This document shows positions 11,860-24,100 of a stretch of DNA of 64,000 nt, piece after piece. Origin of the DNA: Rozella allomycis CSF55. Lineage: Eukaryota; Rozellomycota. The stretch lies in assembly GCA_000442015.1 (NCBI GenBank), contig KE561161.1, positions 19,863 through 83,862 of the forward strand, given 5' to 3'. The notes beneath the pieces were generated by a model. That model did not search any database and was not told the DNA's origin. It was given only the letters and a program-made list of their open reading frames with translations. A program made the position numbers and the translations under genes. How positions within the stretch are numbered: the first letter of the stretch is position 1; each line of letters starts with the position of its first letter.

Positions 11860-13155
11860 TCAATTAACTATTCCTTTGGAAGATGAGAAAAGTAACCAAG
11901 AGATTAATCCTACAAAGTATACGGAAGATGAAATATCGAACGCCAACCCCCAAGACATAACGCATTGATTGCTTTCAGGATGTGAATCTGTGCAATTACC
12001 ATAGTGAAGCAGCATTCCAGTTAGTATAGGTGAAATTATGCCTGGAAAAGTTGCTAAAGTGTTTGCAATACCAACCAGAATTCCAGAAAATTTGGGAGCC
12101 AGATCAAGTGCATTTGACGCGAAACCACAAAGAGACAATCCACTACTTCCAACTGATATTAGAAAAATGCATATTTGTAAATGTTCTTCAGGTTGAAGCG
12201 TAGAAGTTAGGAATAGTAGCACGCATGGAATCCCGAAGCCAAGACCACCCATGATTTTTCTCACTGTAGTCGTATTTACACCAATATTATTAATCAAATG
12301 ATCACTTAATCTTCCACTTAAAATTGTGCAAGCATACAAGCCTACATATGGAAGGCATGTTAAGAAACCGCCAGAATAGAACCCGAATCCCAACACATGA
12401 TTTATATACTTTGGAAGAAAATTTAAAAGAAAATAAAATGTCCAATTGTAACAAAAGTGATTAAAAAACATGATCCAGACCGGCAAGGATTTCAATAAAG
12501 TTGACCATGGAATACCTGAATGCTCATCATAGTTTTCATTCGCTTCAAGGGACAAATACATCGAATTTAAGTATTTATATTTAAACACGATGAACACAAT
12601 GCCCAGTGAAATGCCACAGAATCCCAATATGACAAAAGGCGCTTTGAGCCCGAGCGCATTGAGTAGACTCGGATAACTCACTAAAGCTAAAGCTGATCCC
12701 ACATATGCTCCAGACCAAACAGTGGTGACAGATGTCGTAAATTTGCTTTTAGGAATCCAACGCCCGAGCATATTAGTCAAACAAGGGAAAAGCGCCTTAT
12801 GATTAGTTGCTAATTAAATTACGCCTTGAAATAAACCTGTTAAAAATCTTAATGTAACAACAAAAGCCCAATTATGCGCCAAATAAGGGATAACCATTGT
12901 TGACAGGGAACTTCCTATTCTTGTGAAAGCAAGGATTATTTCAGGACCGTATTTTTGAGATATGAACGCACTAGGAAATTGAGTTATTATGTATCCAAAG
13001 TAAAATGCTGACAAAACGGAACCTTGAGTTTTTTGCGTCCAATTGTATTCTGAAGAAAGTGGTATTATAGCTTGAGATAGAATAACTCTATCCAAGTACG
13101 ACAAAGTCACAAAGAGAAAGCTAAAAAGTAAAACAAGTTGAATTGAAATCAACAT
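11860..13155 (-). CDS. SLC17/ACS-family major facilitator transporter
   Basis: A 12-helix MFS protein. The first helix MLISIQLVLLFSFLFVTLSY leads into LDRVILSQA, followed by GSVLSAFYFGYIITQFPSA, RFLTGLFQG, the central loop, and a C-terminal half containing LSGRLSDHL and GIANTLATFPGIISP. These positions match SLC17 (sialin, phosphate, vesicular anion) transporters. One 27 nt intron lies at about 12787-12813. I place the start at 13155 because upstream methionines fall inside the 3' end of the sulfotransferase reading frame. It may export or import an organic anion, and its position beside the HutD-AstE fusion could mean the same substrate, which is inference. Confidence 0.85.
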
Positions 13156-13183
13156 TTCAGTTGAATAGACTTTAGAGATTTTA

Positions 13184-14558
13184 TTAAGTTTGCAAGCCAT
13201 ATTCATTGATATAATCTCTAAATTCTTCTTCGACGGTATCATCTGATAGTCCATATTCATCTAGACAATATTTATGCCTTCCATGCTTTCCCTTTGAACA
13301 TTTCGGATGGTTTTTACCTGTGGGTTATGCATCAGATAGTCTTTCATTTTAAGTTTAATATCTTCGGTTATAACTAGTCCGATTTTAGAATATATCCTTT
13401 CAACGATGGAAATGGGATTCTTCATTAATTCTACATAATTAATGTCAATGTACTGCATTTGATTTGATTTAGATTTGTAGTCTTTTATACTTGACACAAC
13501 CATTTTGCAATAAAGAAGACAAAAATTTCCAATATCTCTTCTATCTACCACTCTGTCTGCCAAACAATGATGAACAAAAGAAAGTAGCAGTTTACACAAC
13601 GAACCAATGACAGTTTTAGGATGTCGGTGTGTAAAAATTAAGAAACTATTAGGAAAAAATGATTTTAATGTTGGCAGATATAATGAATGAATCGGAGCTT
13701 TCAAGATCCAATGTGAATTTGGCTCGAATCCTGATTGAAGCATCTTTATGTATAACTGCAAAAATTTGTAAATCTCTTCTCTATTAGGACAATCAAGCTG
13801 TCTTTTAGCTATTTCCGGGCTGAGGATACTGCCAAATATAAATAGTCCAAATTGCCTCAACATGATCACATACTCCTCTTCTACTGTGTGTGCATCATTG
13901 TAGTGACTTGCTAACATATTTTGGACTACTTCAGGTGAATATCGTAGCTGATAATCTCTTGCTTTTTTAAAATTAATGAACCAAGGATGGCTACTATCTA
14001 ACTTCTTAGTAGGCGGTTTCACAGGAGAATACGATGCAAAAGACATTTCATAATATAAAGGGGATCTTGCATTTAGATCGCACGACAATAAGTTTTGCAA
14101 AAGTGTGCTTCCAGTTCTAGGCAATCCGGTAATTATCAATTGCTGTTTCAGATCAATATCCGCTATTTGAGGGTTATCCACAATAAAGTCCATAAACGAT
14201 TTTCTTTGATTCATCGCCAAGAATCGATTTACCTGGCAGTAAGAAATTGTTCTAAAAGTTCTGTTATTACCATTCGTCCAATTACAGTGAATTTCCCGGG
14301 AACATTGGCAAGATCAAGTATAATCTCTGTAGCGACTTGCTCGGTTAGTTTTTGAGAACCAAATATCTTTGTATGCGACTCATCAACTAATAATTTAGGC
14401 AGCAATTTTCTAAAGAAACTACAGGCAATTACGTACTTAGGGCTAATTGGCAACAGTTGAATCCCGAGAATCCAAAAGCAAATGTCTCCAATTCTGTTGA
14501 TTATCCATAATAGAATGAATGAAAACTTGAACTCTTCAATCAAATACTTGCGCGACAT
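13184..14558 (-). CDS. PAPS-dependent sulfotransferase-family protein
   Basis: The sulfotransferase fold is marked by the 5'-phosphosulfate loop LIITGLPRTGSTLLQNLLS and by the 3'-phosphate site around FLIFTHRHPKTVIGSL. An N-terminal hydrophobic segment (FSFILLWIINRIGDICFWIL) could anchor it in a membrane. Introns of 29 nt (near 14219) and 26 nt (near 13300) restore the frame. After the second one the protein ends RHKYCLDEYGLSDDTVEEEF...YGLQT, the usual C-terminal tail of this family. Without the second intron the frame ends prematurely at 13261. The acceptor substrate is unknown. Confidence 0.85.
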
Positions 14559-14866
14559 AAACTTCTGAATTTCTGTAAGCAGATTGTGATTGAATAGATT
14601 TCCAAAATTGGCTCATATCAACCGCGCTAATAAATAGCTATTTAAAATTAAAATCTATATGTCTATTTTAAAAAAGAGTTGAATCAGTCCAAATTAAGTA
14701 TTTTTATATTATTCTATTTTATGCAATTATCGTTTACATATTGTTACAACCGGTAACTAAATGAATGAAAATCTTAAATAAGAAATAGTGATCTAATTAT
14801 AAGATTTCTTTGTTGATTACTTTATTGGCATCAAAAATTTTTTGGCATCAAGGGAAATTTCAAAGT
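14559..14866. other. Intergenic, divergent promoter region
   Basis: A 308 bp AT-rich spacer between the divergent sulfotransferase and WD40 genes. I see no gene, RNA or repeat in it. Confidence 0.6.
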
Positions 14867-16858
14867 ATGGATAAAGAGATTCAGACAGATAATAATTTAC
14901 TCTTTCCAAGGAAGATGAAAGATTCAAAAGAAAAAATTGGTAATAACTTATAGTTAAAAGCTTAAGAGCAACTTAGACCTAGTTTCACTGATTTTGATAA
15001 AGTTGTTGATTTAGATGAATTCGAATACATAAATTTTGATGACCCTTCAATTAAATTAGTAAAAAGCCAATAAAAAATATTTTAGGAAGTTATAAGATTG
15101 ATATGTCAGTATCTTCAGGATGAAGGATATACAATCTCCAAAACAATAATTTGCGATGAAACCAATGTTAAGCTCAAAGAATATGACGACAAAGCGAATA
15201 TTTTGCAAAAGCTCAAACGGTATATTGTTGAAGGAGATTGGATTGAAGTGGAAAAGTGTATAGGGAAAATTGGGTTTGACCAAAAAGTTTTACTTTTCGA
15301 AATATATAAGCAGCAATACTTGGAATTAATAGAGTCACGTGAAATCCAAAAAGTAGTCATATTTTAATTGATGCAAAGGCGTTTTCATTCTTGTTGAAAA
15401 AACTGAAACCATTTGAACACATTGACTCTACAGGAAACACATTTAAAGATTTATGTTATCTATTAACTGTTAAATCAATTCACGAAGTTCAATCCTTCCG
15501 CCATTGGGAAGGCGTTCAACAAGGCAGGTATCGAAGATTATGCAATCTAAAAGAGAAAAATTGATCGAACAAATAAATTCTTCTTGCTTAGTCCCAAATG
15601 CCGAAAATGACGATTCCGCCGAATCGATTAATCTTCCAAAGCAGCGGTTAAAGAAATTACTCAATCAGGCGGCTTCATATCAATTCGCTCAAAGAATGCA
15701 TCAAACAGAAGAGCCAAAACCTAAAATTTCTAGGTAGATGTCGTATTTTTAAAATTAGCAGTCTTTTTGAAGATTATTGTCCGCGCCTTATTCCCAATGA
15801 TTGCCACTCAATTTTAAAGGGCGAAAATCACCCTTTAAAATGTGTTTCATATTTGGGAAGTCATTCAGAGTATTTAGTTGCTGCTGGAACGTCTAAATTC
15901 TTATATTGCTGGGATTTAGGCACATCCTGTTTAATTTCTAAAGTTGACGCTCACGAATCCAAAATATGGGATGTTTGTTGCCACAAAGATTACATTTTTA
16001 CTAGTTCTGCTGATTCCACCGTCAAAGTACAGCCTTCCCATTTCTTTAAACAGCTCTTTGATATTCGACAACGAAAAATTTCTCATCTTTCCACATTTTC
16101 TTTAGACAGCATCAATTCAGACATTTACACCTGTCATTACCACGGTTTCAACGTATTTACATCAATTTAGAAAAATTGTAGAACATTCTTGCAAGTGGAG
16201 GATATGAAAAGAAAATAACATTATTCGATGTTAAAACAAATAGATTAATAAAACTGTTTGAAGGTCATGAAATGGCAATCACAAAATTGTCCTTCAATTT
16301 GGCGGGAAATTTAGTTCTGAGTGGCTCAAAGGATGGAACTGTAAAAGTTTTTGATACAGTGTCGGGGCTATGTGTTAAAACAAGTAATGAATTGGCATTA
16401 CATTTACAGTCGACTGTCATCTAGGAGAAGTTACATCTGTAAGGTTAGATAGTAATGGGATTCATATGCTTACATCTTCGAAAGATAATTCCACTCGATT
16501 ATGGGATTTTCGAATGGTAAATATTCATTACTCGATTTTAAGAAAGCTTCGTCCTCTTGTCAAATACAAAGGACATCAAACGACCTCCAAAAATTTTGTC
16601 AGATCATCTTTTGGTAATTCTAAAACCATCGTAAGTGGATCTGAGGTATGAATATTAATTAAACAATAGAAGGACGGCCACGTGTATATTTGGGATATGA
16701 ATTCAGCTGAATTGCTTCAAAGGCTCCCTGGTCACACAGGTGTAGTTTATGACACCATTTGGTCTGACAAACAATCAAAATTGGTAAGTTGTGGGGAAGA
16801 CGGTAATTTAATGTTATGGAAATTCAATCCTCGAACTAAAGACACTTTCTTTATTTAG
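14867..16858 (+). CDS. LisH/CTLH-containing WD40-repeat protein
   Basis: About eleven introns of 25-30 nt join into one protein starting MDKEIQTDNNLLFPRK. A LisH-like helix (EVIRLICQYLQDEGYTISKT) is followed by a CTLH region, then LCYLLTVKSIHEVQSF and REKLIEQI, and then at least six WD repeats. These include DAHESKIWDVCCHKD, GHEMAITKLSF, SGSKDGTVKVFD, SSKDNSTRLWDF, YKGHQTTSKNFVRSSFG and GHTGVVYDTIW. It belongs to the broad LisH-CTLH-WD40 class that includes WDR26 and SMU1; I cannot name the exact orthologue. Such proteins usually act as scaffolds in ubiquitin-ligase or splicing complexes. The last codons overlap the convergent PYM gene by 8 bp. Confidence 0.85.
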
Positions 16859-17270
16859 CCTCCAATAAATTTATTTTGCGTAATACTTCATCCTTACTCT
16901 TTAATTTCGCCATTTGATCATTATTTAATATTGTACCATTTGAAAGCTTTGTTTCAATGTCCTCAATTTGTCGGAGCTTTTTCTTCAAAGAACGTAGTCG
17001 TTTAGTGTCTTCCATACTCATACCACCCAATGAAACAACAAGTTGATCAACTAAAGCATCATATTTCGGCTTATTTGATTCAACAACATGCTTCTCATGT
17101 TGAGAAATAGGTGTTTTGTCCATGGAATTCACTAGTGCATTTTTTGGTGCTCTGCGTTGCGGTACTACATACTTGGGTCTATCCTCTAACGCTACATATC
17201 CTGTACGAACCTTATAAGATTTTCTCCATGTTCCATCTGGTCTTTGTGTACCCTGTACAGTTTCGGACAT
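16851..17270 (-). CDS. PYM (partner of Y14 and Mago) homologue
   Basis: PYM removes exon-junction complexes from spliced mRNA during translation. The diagnostic N-terminal motif is present: RPDGTWRKSYKVRTGYV, followed by the basic VPQRRAPKN. The C-terminal half is a charged helix (SMEDTKRLRSLKKKLRQIED), as in animal PYM. Single exon, 139 residues, start MSETVQGTQ. Its presence implies an exon-junction complex, consistent with the intron-rich genome. Confidence 0.88.
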   Translation of the reverse strand: MSETVQGTQRPDGTWRKSYKVRTGYVALEDRPKYVVPQRRAPKNALVNSMDKTPISQHEKHVVESNKPKYDALVDQLVVSLGGMSMEDTKRLRSLKKKLRQIEDIETKLSNGTILNNDQMAKLKSKDEVLRKINLLEAK

Positions 17271-17312
17271 TTTTCAAATATATTCGTGAAAAAAATATTT
17301 ATGAAAATGAAT

Positions 17313-18309
17313 TTATTGTTCCTGTGCATTCATTTCAGCATGATTTATAGATTTCGCGGTTGCCTTAGTAGCTTCAATTTTGTTTTTCTTTAAAACATCC
17401 TTTTCCGCCGATTTTGATGAGTTGGGATCTAAAGACGCAGCTTTCATGATACAGTTTGTATTATATGTAGTATAATATCCAACACAAACCATTTGAGTCA
17501 TGTACAGAGTTTGAGAAACCTCATTACTAGAAGTTACAGCGATGATAATTCCAGATATGATAAAATNCGTTACAGCGATGATTATTCCAGATATGATAAA
17601 ATACAATGCCGCGGTCATTGAACTTTGCAAAAACTTTTTCTGCATCTTTAACCACCTATTTCCTTTGTATTTGCGTAATTTGATGTACACNAGTTACAGC
17701 GATGATAATTCCAGATATGATAAAATACAATGCCGCGGTCATTGAGCTTTGCAAAAACTTCTTTTGCATCTTTAACCACCTATTTCCTTTGTATTTGCGT
17801 AATTTGATGTACACTAAAATATTAAAAACAACGATCCCAGTTTCAATAACTGCAAGCCCAGCAGAGTCATAGTTTGTACCTTCGTAATGTATCATGCAAT
17901 CAGGTAATATCACTGAAGTTGCTGCATAACCAATAACCATGGCTCCGTAGAATACATTAATGAATATGATTATAGATTTAACAGCCCTGCCACTTGTTGG
18001 ATAAGCATATTTCATTAGTGCATACAATTTTACATATTGAAGTGCATAATATCCAATAAAAGCTAAATACCAAATTATCACACCGTTTAAATACTTGACA
18101 CCGCCGCAGCCCATATCTATACCATTTAAGATGAGTATTTTGATGGTAAAATGTACCAACACAAAAATCAAAACGCCTATTTGAGCCTTTCGTCCGGGAG
18201 ATTTGTCTTTTTGAATATAGAGGAATGATTCAATAAGGAATTTTATAGTTAACACTAAATATAGAGGAGCCAAAGTACGCAAGCTATCATTAAAGGCAAG
18301 GCCAGCCAT
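17313..18309 (-). CDS. Multi-pass (about 7 TM) membrane protein, coding sequence broken by assembly joins
   Basis: The reading frame starts MAGLAFNDSLRTLAPLYLVL at 18309 and contains seven or so hydrophobic helices separated by short loops. The last helix is FIISGIIIAVTSS and the tail is soluble and charged (EKDVLKKNKIEATKATAK). No family recognised; topology resembles a receptor or channel-like protein. Two N characters (17567 and 17691) sit in the last helix region, and the 122 bases 17568-17690 repeat 17693-17815 with substitutions. The true gene is most likely one continuous frame with the extra copy removed. Confidence 0.65.
17534..17815. repeat. Triplicated contig-end sequence around two N joins (assembly artefact)
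   Basis: The same sequence appears at 17534-17566, 17568-17690 and 17693-17815, separated by single Ns. The copies differ at a few bases (for example gatgattatt versus gatgataatt, attgaacttt versus attgagcttt). This is what unmerged haplotypes look like, not a genomic repeat. Confidence 0.85.
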
Positions 18310-18435
18310 TTCAAAGTGAAATATATTTTCCGCATATATAAATAAAGTGAGCAGCTTGGATGATCTACTTGACCTTCGGTTTTACGTCATTGTTGCGTCC
18401 ATTAAAGGAAATTTCATTACAAGGTTTGACCATTA

Positions 18436-19760
18436 ATGAAATCGTTATTGTTTCTTACCCTTTTTAATTCCTTGGCTCAGAGTAGAATTTATTTCTCTGA
18501 AACATTTTCTGATAATGATGGATGGCAAAACCGTTGGATTCAATCGACCAATGTAGATACTTATGGAAAATTCGAGAGGAAGTAATGTTATTTTAATACA
18601 GTTATCAAGCAATGGGCTTTTCCATGGTGATTATGAAGAGGCATATGGTTTAAGAACCTCTCAAGATGCAAAATTTTATGCGATAGCTTCTAAATTCAAT
18701 CAAACCTTTGACAACAAGGACAAAGATCTTGTTGTTCAATTTACTGTAAAGCATGAGCAAAACATTGATTGTGGTGGAGGTTACGCTAAGATTCTTTCAT
18801 CTAAAGAAAATTTGTCAAAATTCAGCGGGGACACGACGTATTTCTTAATGTTTGGTAATGAACTCAATTGAATAAGAACAGGGCCGGATATTTGCGGAAG
18901 TTCTAGGAAAGTCCATGTGATAATAACGTACAAGGGAGAAAATAAGTTGATAAAACACGAAATAAATGCCCCTTCAGATGAATTAACTCATCAATACACC
19001 TTGGTTATTAAACCCAATCAAGTAAGAAGGTTTCTTTGCGATAATTGACTTTTAAAGTTTTGATTGATGGTGAAATCGTCCAAGAAGGGAATTTTCTGGA
19101 AAATTGGGATTTTCTCCCACCAAAGCAAATCCCAGATCCTGAAAAGAAGAAGCCATCGAATTGGGCGGACGAAAAAGAAATAATTGTAATTTGTTTTCAT
19201 ATATTTGAAAGGATCCTAATGACAAAAAGCCAGAAGGATGGGACGATATACCACAAACAATTCAAGACGTGAATGCCGTTAAGCCGGAAGATTGGGATGA
19301 AGAATTAGATGTAATGAATTTCTTCTATATTGATTAGGGTGAATGGGAGCCACCTCAAATTCCGAACCCAGAATATAAAGGAGAATGGCAACCGCGACGA
19401 ATCCCTAACCCTGATTACAAGGGTCCATGGGTTCAGCCAATGATTGATAATCCTGATTTTATTCCAGATGAGGAAATATATAGATTTAGTGACATGGGTG
19501 CTATTGGTTTGGATCTTTGGCAAGTCAAAAGCGGGTCCATATTTGATAATTTTATCGTTACCGACAGTATTGAAGAGGCTCATGAATTCGGCAAAAACCA
19601 CTGGGAAAAATACAAAAATGCCGAGAAAAAGGCTAAAGAGCAGCTAGATGAAGAAAATAGGAAAAAGCAAGCAGAATCGGCTCCTCAACAAGACGCATCT
19701 GAAGCAGAAGTCGGTGAAGAAATCGGCGAAGATATTATTGATGAACATGAAGAACTTTAA
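18436..19760 (+). CDS. Calreticulin (ER lectin chaperone)
   Basis: A signal peptide (MKSLLFLTLFNSLAQS) leads a calreticulin/calnexin protein. Recognisable blocks in order are RTSQDAKFYAIASKF, CGGGYAKILSS, MFG-PDICGSSRKVHVII, WDFLPPKQIPDPEKKKP, the P-domain repeats (DPNDKKPEGWDD, EDWDEELD, EWEPPQIPNP, KGEWQPRRIPNPDYKG) and LWQVKSGSIFDNF. There is no transmembrane segment. The acidic tail ends DEHEEL, a KDEL-like retrieval signal. This makes it calreticulin rather than calnexin. Six introns are inferred, one of which (19022-19047) closes at TG. It would fold glycoproteins in the ER along with HRD1 and the SRP receptor found in this window. Confidence 0.95.
19022..19047 (+). other. GT...TG intron (26 nt) in calreticulin
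   Basis: The exon ends TLVIKPNQ and the next begins TFKVLIDGEIVQEG, matching calreticulin PDNTYEVKIDN. The intron starts GTAAGAAGG and ends GATAATTG. The nearest AG downstream (19057) leaves the wrong phase. Confidence 0.75.
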
Positions 19761-19847
19761 TAAATATTTTTTTAGCTTTAATGAAAAACTCGTTGTAAAT
19801 ATGACTTGCTTAATTGAGCAAGAGGCTTGTTAAATTTTGTATTTGTA

Positions 19848-20462
19848 ATGACGAGACTTTTATTTCGATGCTCTAGCATATTATTTAAAAACCCTGTTGT
19901 ATTCTTTGGTAAATACAATTTGTTGTTCAGACCTAGATGTTGCCGCAAATCAGCAACCTATTGGGAGGATCAAGTTTGAGCTATTTAAAGATGTGGTCCC
20001 TAAAACCGCTGAAAATTTCAGAGCTCTGTGTACAGGAGAAAAAGGTAAACGGCGTTATTGCTGCATATAGGTTTCGGCTATAAATCAAGTACATTTCACC
20101 GAGTGATTAAGAATTTCATGTGCCAAGGAGGCGACTTTACAAACCACAATGGCACTGGAGGAAAGAGTATTTATGGTGTGAAATTTGAAGACGAGAATTT
20201 TAAATTGAAGCACAGTGCCCCTGGAATACTTTCAATGGCCAATGCTGGTCCCAATACGAACGGATCCCAATTCTTTATTTGTACTGTGCCTTGTCCATGG
20301 TTAGACGGAAGACATGTGGTGTTTGGAAAAGTAGTTGAAGGAATGGACGTTGTAAAGAAGATTGAAAGCTACAGTTTGAATTCATCTGGCGCCACTTCGC
20401 AAAAAATAATGATTGAAGATTGTGGAGAGGTTAAAGAAGAATCATCAACCGAGAGTGCTTAA
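19848..20462 (+). CDS. Cyclophilin-type peptidyl-prolyl isomerase, possibly mitochondrial
   Basis: All cyclophilin hallmarks are visible: [40 protein letters not shown] (catalytic Arg), [41 protein letters not shown]. The N-terminal exon [20 protein letters not shown] is basic, hydrophobic and lacks acidic residues, so it could be a mitochondrial presequence. A 22 nt intron (ending TTCAG) joins it to [19 protein letters not shown], and a 26 nt intron lies after GEK. A short acidic C-terminal tail (KEESSTESA) follows the domain. Confidence 0.95.
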
Positions 20463-20557
20463 TGAAATATACATTGTTTAATAAATTACAATTTGCCTGG
20501 GAAAAATTATTAATATTTGTTAATTAAATATAGTTTGTTTTATAACTAACGTATTAA

Positions 20558-21160
20558 TTAATAATGATCATTGAATAGCTGCATTGTTTTCATTAAAAGC
20601 GGTCGAATTTCATTCAATTCGTGTCTAGTGATATTCGCTAACAGCAAAATTATGAATTGTATTAATTACTATAATTTCCTTGTTGGCGTGTAAATCTTGA
20701 AAACCTTTTAAAGTTTTTCTTTGTCGCACTTCTCGTATCGCTTGAACCAACCGCTTCACAATTTCAACCGAGGGAATAGTGTCTGCACAAGTCTCTAGAA
20801 GCAATCTAGATATTTCAAAAAAGTGTTGATGTAAATTTGTATATTCTTCGGTGTTCTTTTCATTGTCCAGAATTCGCTGAAGATATTCTTGCAAAACGAG
20901 TTGAAAAAGTGAGTACCTATAGTTAAAAACTCTGGGGTGACTATATTTGCTTTCAAGGCTCGTTTCAGTTCAAGAGCAAACCAGAGTGGCACTTTGACGA
21001 TGGTGTTTGCGGTAAAGGGGCCCAAAGTGACCTATTTTGGCATTAATTGTTTGGCTACTGAAAATAATTTTTTTCTTGGCGCGTTGAATAGCGGGAATAT
21101 TGATATCATTTCATCCTTGGCAAAGAATTCCAGTTCTGGCGGCGAAAAAGTAGACGCCAT
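20558..21160 (-). CDS. PSF2: GINS complex subunit PSF2
   Basis: PSF2 is part of the GINS complex of the CMG replicative helicase. The start MASTFSPPELEFFAKDEMIS matches PSF2, followed by VTLGPFTANTIVKVPLWFAL and RLLLETCADTIPS. The C-terminal helix region reads IREVRQRKTLKGFQDLHA and ends ITRHELNEIRPLLMKTMQLF. The last exon joins only if the intron at 20642-20669 closes at TG; the AG four bases later yields a stop after seven residues. The gene is divergent from FANCI with only 38 bp between start codons, so replication and repair genes share a promoter. Confidence 0.9.
20642..20669 (-). other. GT...TG intron (28 nt) in PSF2
   Basis: The donor GTAATT follows HANKEII; the intron ends TTTTGCTG and the exon resumes LANITRHELNEIRP, the conserved PSF2 C-terminal helix. 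The overlapping AG acceptor at 20638 gives RISLDTN and a stop. Confidence 0.75.
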
Positions 21161-21198
21161 TTTTCCTGCGCCACTAGGGAAAGATTTAGTTTAAAGTG

Positions 21199-24100
21199 AT
21201 GGAGGATATGCAGGAATTGGAGGAGTTGTATAAGAGGCGTGATTTTGAAACTATAGAGATGAGGCTGTCAAAGGAATCGGTAATTGTTGTATTAAAATAT
21301 GAGAAGATTTGGAAGCAGGTTTTAGAAAAGATATTGAATAATCTTGATTATTCTTTGCTCCGAATAGTTCTGTATGGTAAAATTTGTACGAGGCCTTGAT
21401 GCAGGATGTTCAACACATACACCTTTGGGCAAGAGCAGACGTAATTCCTTGTTTGTCCAATTATTTTCCAAAAGATTCAAGCAGGTTGTATTGAATTCCG
21501 AATTGTGTAGTTTCCTATCTTTGCAATTGGAGGGTGTAAGTGAAGAGATTATAGAAACTGCTACTGATAGTTTTCTGGAGCTGTGTAGAACATTCAAGGA
21601 AAAGGATGCACTTTATTTAGACTTGATGCCTGTTGTATTTTCGCAGGCGATGAAGTTTAAGACATTGAAGAGTCCGATTGATGAAAGCGAAAGGATTGGT
21701 GGGAATGAGTACAAGGAGAAGATTATAGAGATGATGATTGATAATAAATGGGATGCGACTATCTCTGTCTATCTTGCAATGTTGATGAAGGATGTGCAAA
21801 TATCTAATAGTTTGACTCGAAGATTGATTAATGAGCTTTTAAAGTAAAGTTGCAATTTGAAAAGGAAAGATCGTTTAGCGCGTTGAGTTTGGAAGAGTTG
21901 CCACCGTTGGTGTATCAAATGTTAATTTTAGCTAAGGGAAACAGGGCGATAGTTTTCCATCATTTATCGCAATATTTTAATAGTTTGAATGCTGTTATAG
22001 AGGAAGAGTAAGAGTAACATTGAAAGAGAAAGTAGACCGTTGATTAATGAAGAATTGTTGGAGCAGATCCAGAGTACCCTTGTAGAGCACGTGTCATTTG
22101 GAATTAAGCAAAACCAAGTGAGAGATTAGTATTGAATTAAAAGGATTTGGGGAATGAATTTTTAAAGTATGTAAAGCAAGACAAGACGAGAAACTTTAAT
22201 GCGTTTAATGTGGCGATATTGTTGTCGATAGCAAAGATTCCTCAGTTTGAAGATCAAGTAAGAAGAATTGCGTTGTTTGAAAGGTGAATGAATTGTGTAG
22301 AACGTCAGTGTTGACGATTATTAAAGACAATCAAATGGTGATTCAAAGCAGAATAATGATGAATGAAGAATCGCAGCTATTTTATGTGAACGTTGAAGAG
22401 TTGTTTGAGACTGCCGTGCGATATTCGACTGGTGGAGCTTCATCGTTGATTAATTTAGCATTTTCGCTTTTAGATTCAAATTTTTCAATCTTTAAGAATA
22501 TTGATAAACCCCTGGAATGGAAATTGAATGAATTTTCAATTAATGAAAAAAGTAGCCAACTTGGCGTTTCAATTTTATTTTTTTGTTTTAATGAACATGA
22601 ATTTATTAGATTAGAAATTTTAAATCAAATTTTTATTAAAATTTCATGTAAAAATAATGTTTCATTTTATGCAATTGAATTATTTAAAAGATTAATCTCA
22701 TCTTGCCCAACCGAGATGCTGGAATTCACAAAAATAGTAAAATTTTATTTTTTTTCAAGATTTGTAGATTGAAGATTTTATTTTCAAAAAGATTAAAAAT
22801 TTATCATTTTGCATGATTGAAACTTTTTTTTCATGTTTAGATCCACTGATCTGTTTAGATTGTGAATTTCATGCGAATCTATTGGAATTTTCTAAAAAGA
22901 TTTCCAGATCTAAAATTTTAATGGAAAGAAAAGTTTTGCTTTATTTAACATTTTCACTTTTTAGATCTTCATTAAATTCATCTTTTCAAAATTCAGAATC
23001 TTTTCGTGAATCTTTTTCAGTTGAATGTGCTGAAATTCTTTCAATCTTTTTGTATTCAAATTATGACTTTGAAGAGAAATTGTTGAATTTGATTTCTTCA
23101 AACCCACAACGCCCAAATTTGAATTTGAATTATTTTGAAATTCATTTAAAACAAAAATTTGATTCTCTCGTTCGCTTCTCTGAAAACAAATGCAAAATTG
23201 TTTGGGACAAAATCATCGATGCAAACAACCACAACATGAACATTTTGGAACCATTAGGGTTGCTTTTATTAGTTTACAGCAAAGTTCAACCAGACAAGAA
23301 TTATTACAAGATTAATTTATTCGTTACTGAAATTGCAAATATTCAATTAGAGAATATTGTTGGCCCTGAATTAAACTTTGATTCTAACAGTGACCAGGGT
23401 AAACGGAATCTTTTAATTCTTTGCTCGTTAATTCCCTTAATGGAAGCTTCTGCAGAATATTTAATAGAAAATGAAAATTCTTCAATCAAATTGTTGGAAA
23501 AGATTATCATCTTCAACGCCCTTTTAAAAGATAAACTGGCGAGCAAAAAGGCTTCTCCACTAACTTGCATTTTAAGCACAGAATTTCTCTTTAGTTTGTT
23601 AAATATTGAAATAAATAATGACCAAGTTGATAAATTAATTTTATCGCATTTGTTGAATAGAATTCAAAGTTTAGATAAAGAATCATTGACCAGGGTCATT
23701 CATCTAGCAATGTCCAAACTAGAAAGAGAAAATTCAAAACAAGTTATTCACTTGTTGTGTGAAATATTATCTTGTTCATGTAAACAATTACACGTGTACC
23801 ACGATGAGCTTGAAAGATTGAAAGATGTGCAAATTGAAGAATTCATAACAAATAAAAGTTGTAAATTTCTGGAATTGGGATACGAAAAGGAAGTTTTTCT
23901 TTTGTTGTCAATTCCAGTCAATTTTAGTTCAAAATTTTTAAAAGGATTATTAAGAATGGAAATTAGTGATATTCCACTCGCAAAATTAATTTTAAAGAAA
24001 ATTTTGAAACAGAAACACTCAGTGCTGGTGGCTGTTTGTAGAGACTTTATGGCAGAGTTGGGCCAACACGATGCTGATGCTGAAATTCCAGAAGAGAAAA

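Noticed and set aside
11860-13260. SLC17 start at 13260 (MNMDYQMIPS)
   Set aside because: That segment is the C-terminal exon of the sulfotransferase read in another frame; the first helix starts at 13155.
17534-17815. Genuine tandem repeat in a membrane protein
   Set aside because: Single Ns separate the copies and they differ by allele-like substitutions, so an assembly cause is more likely.
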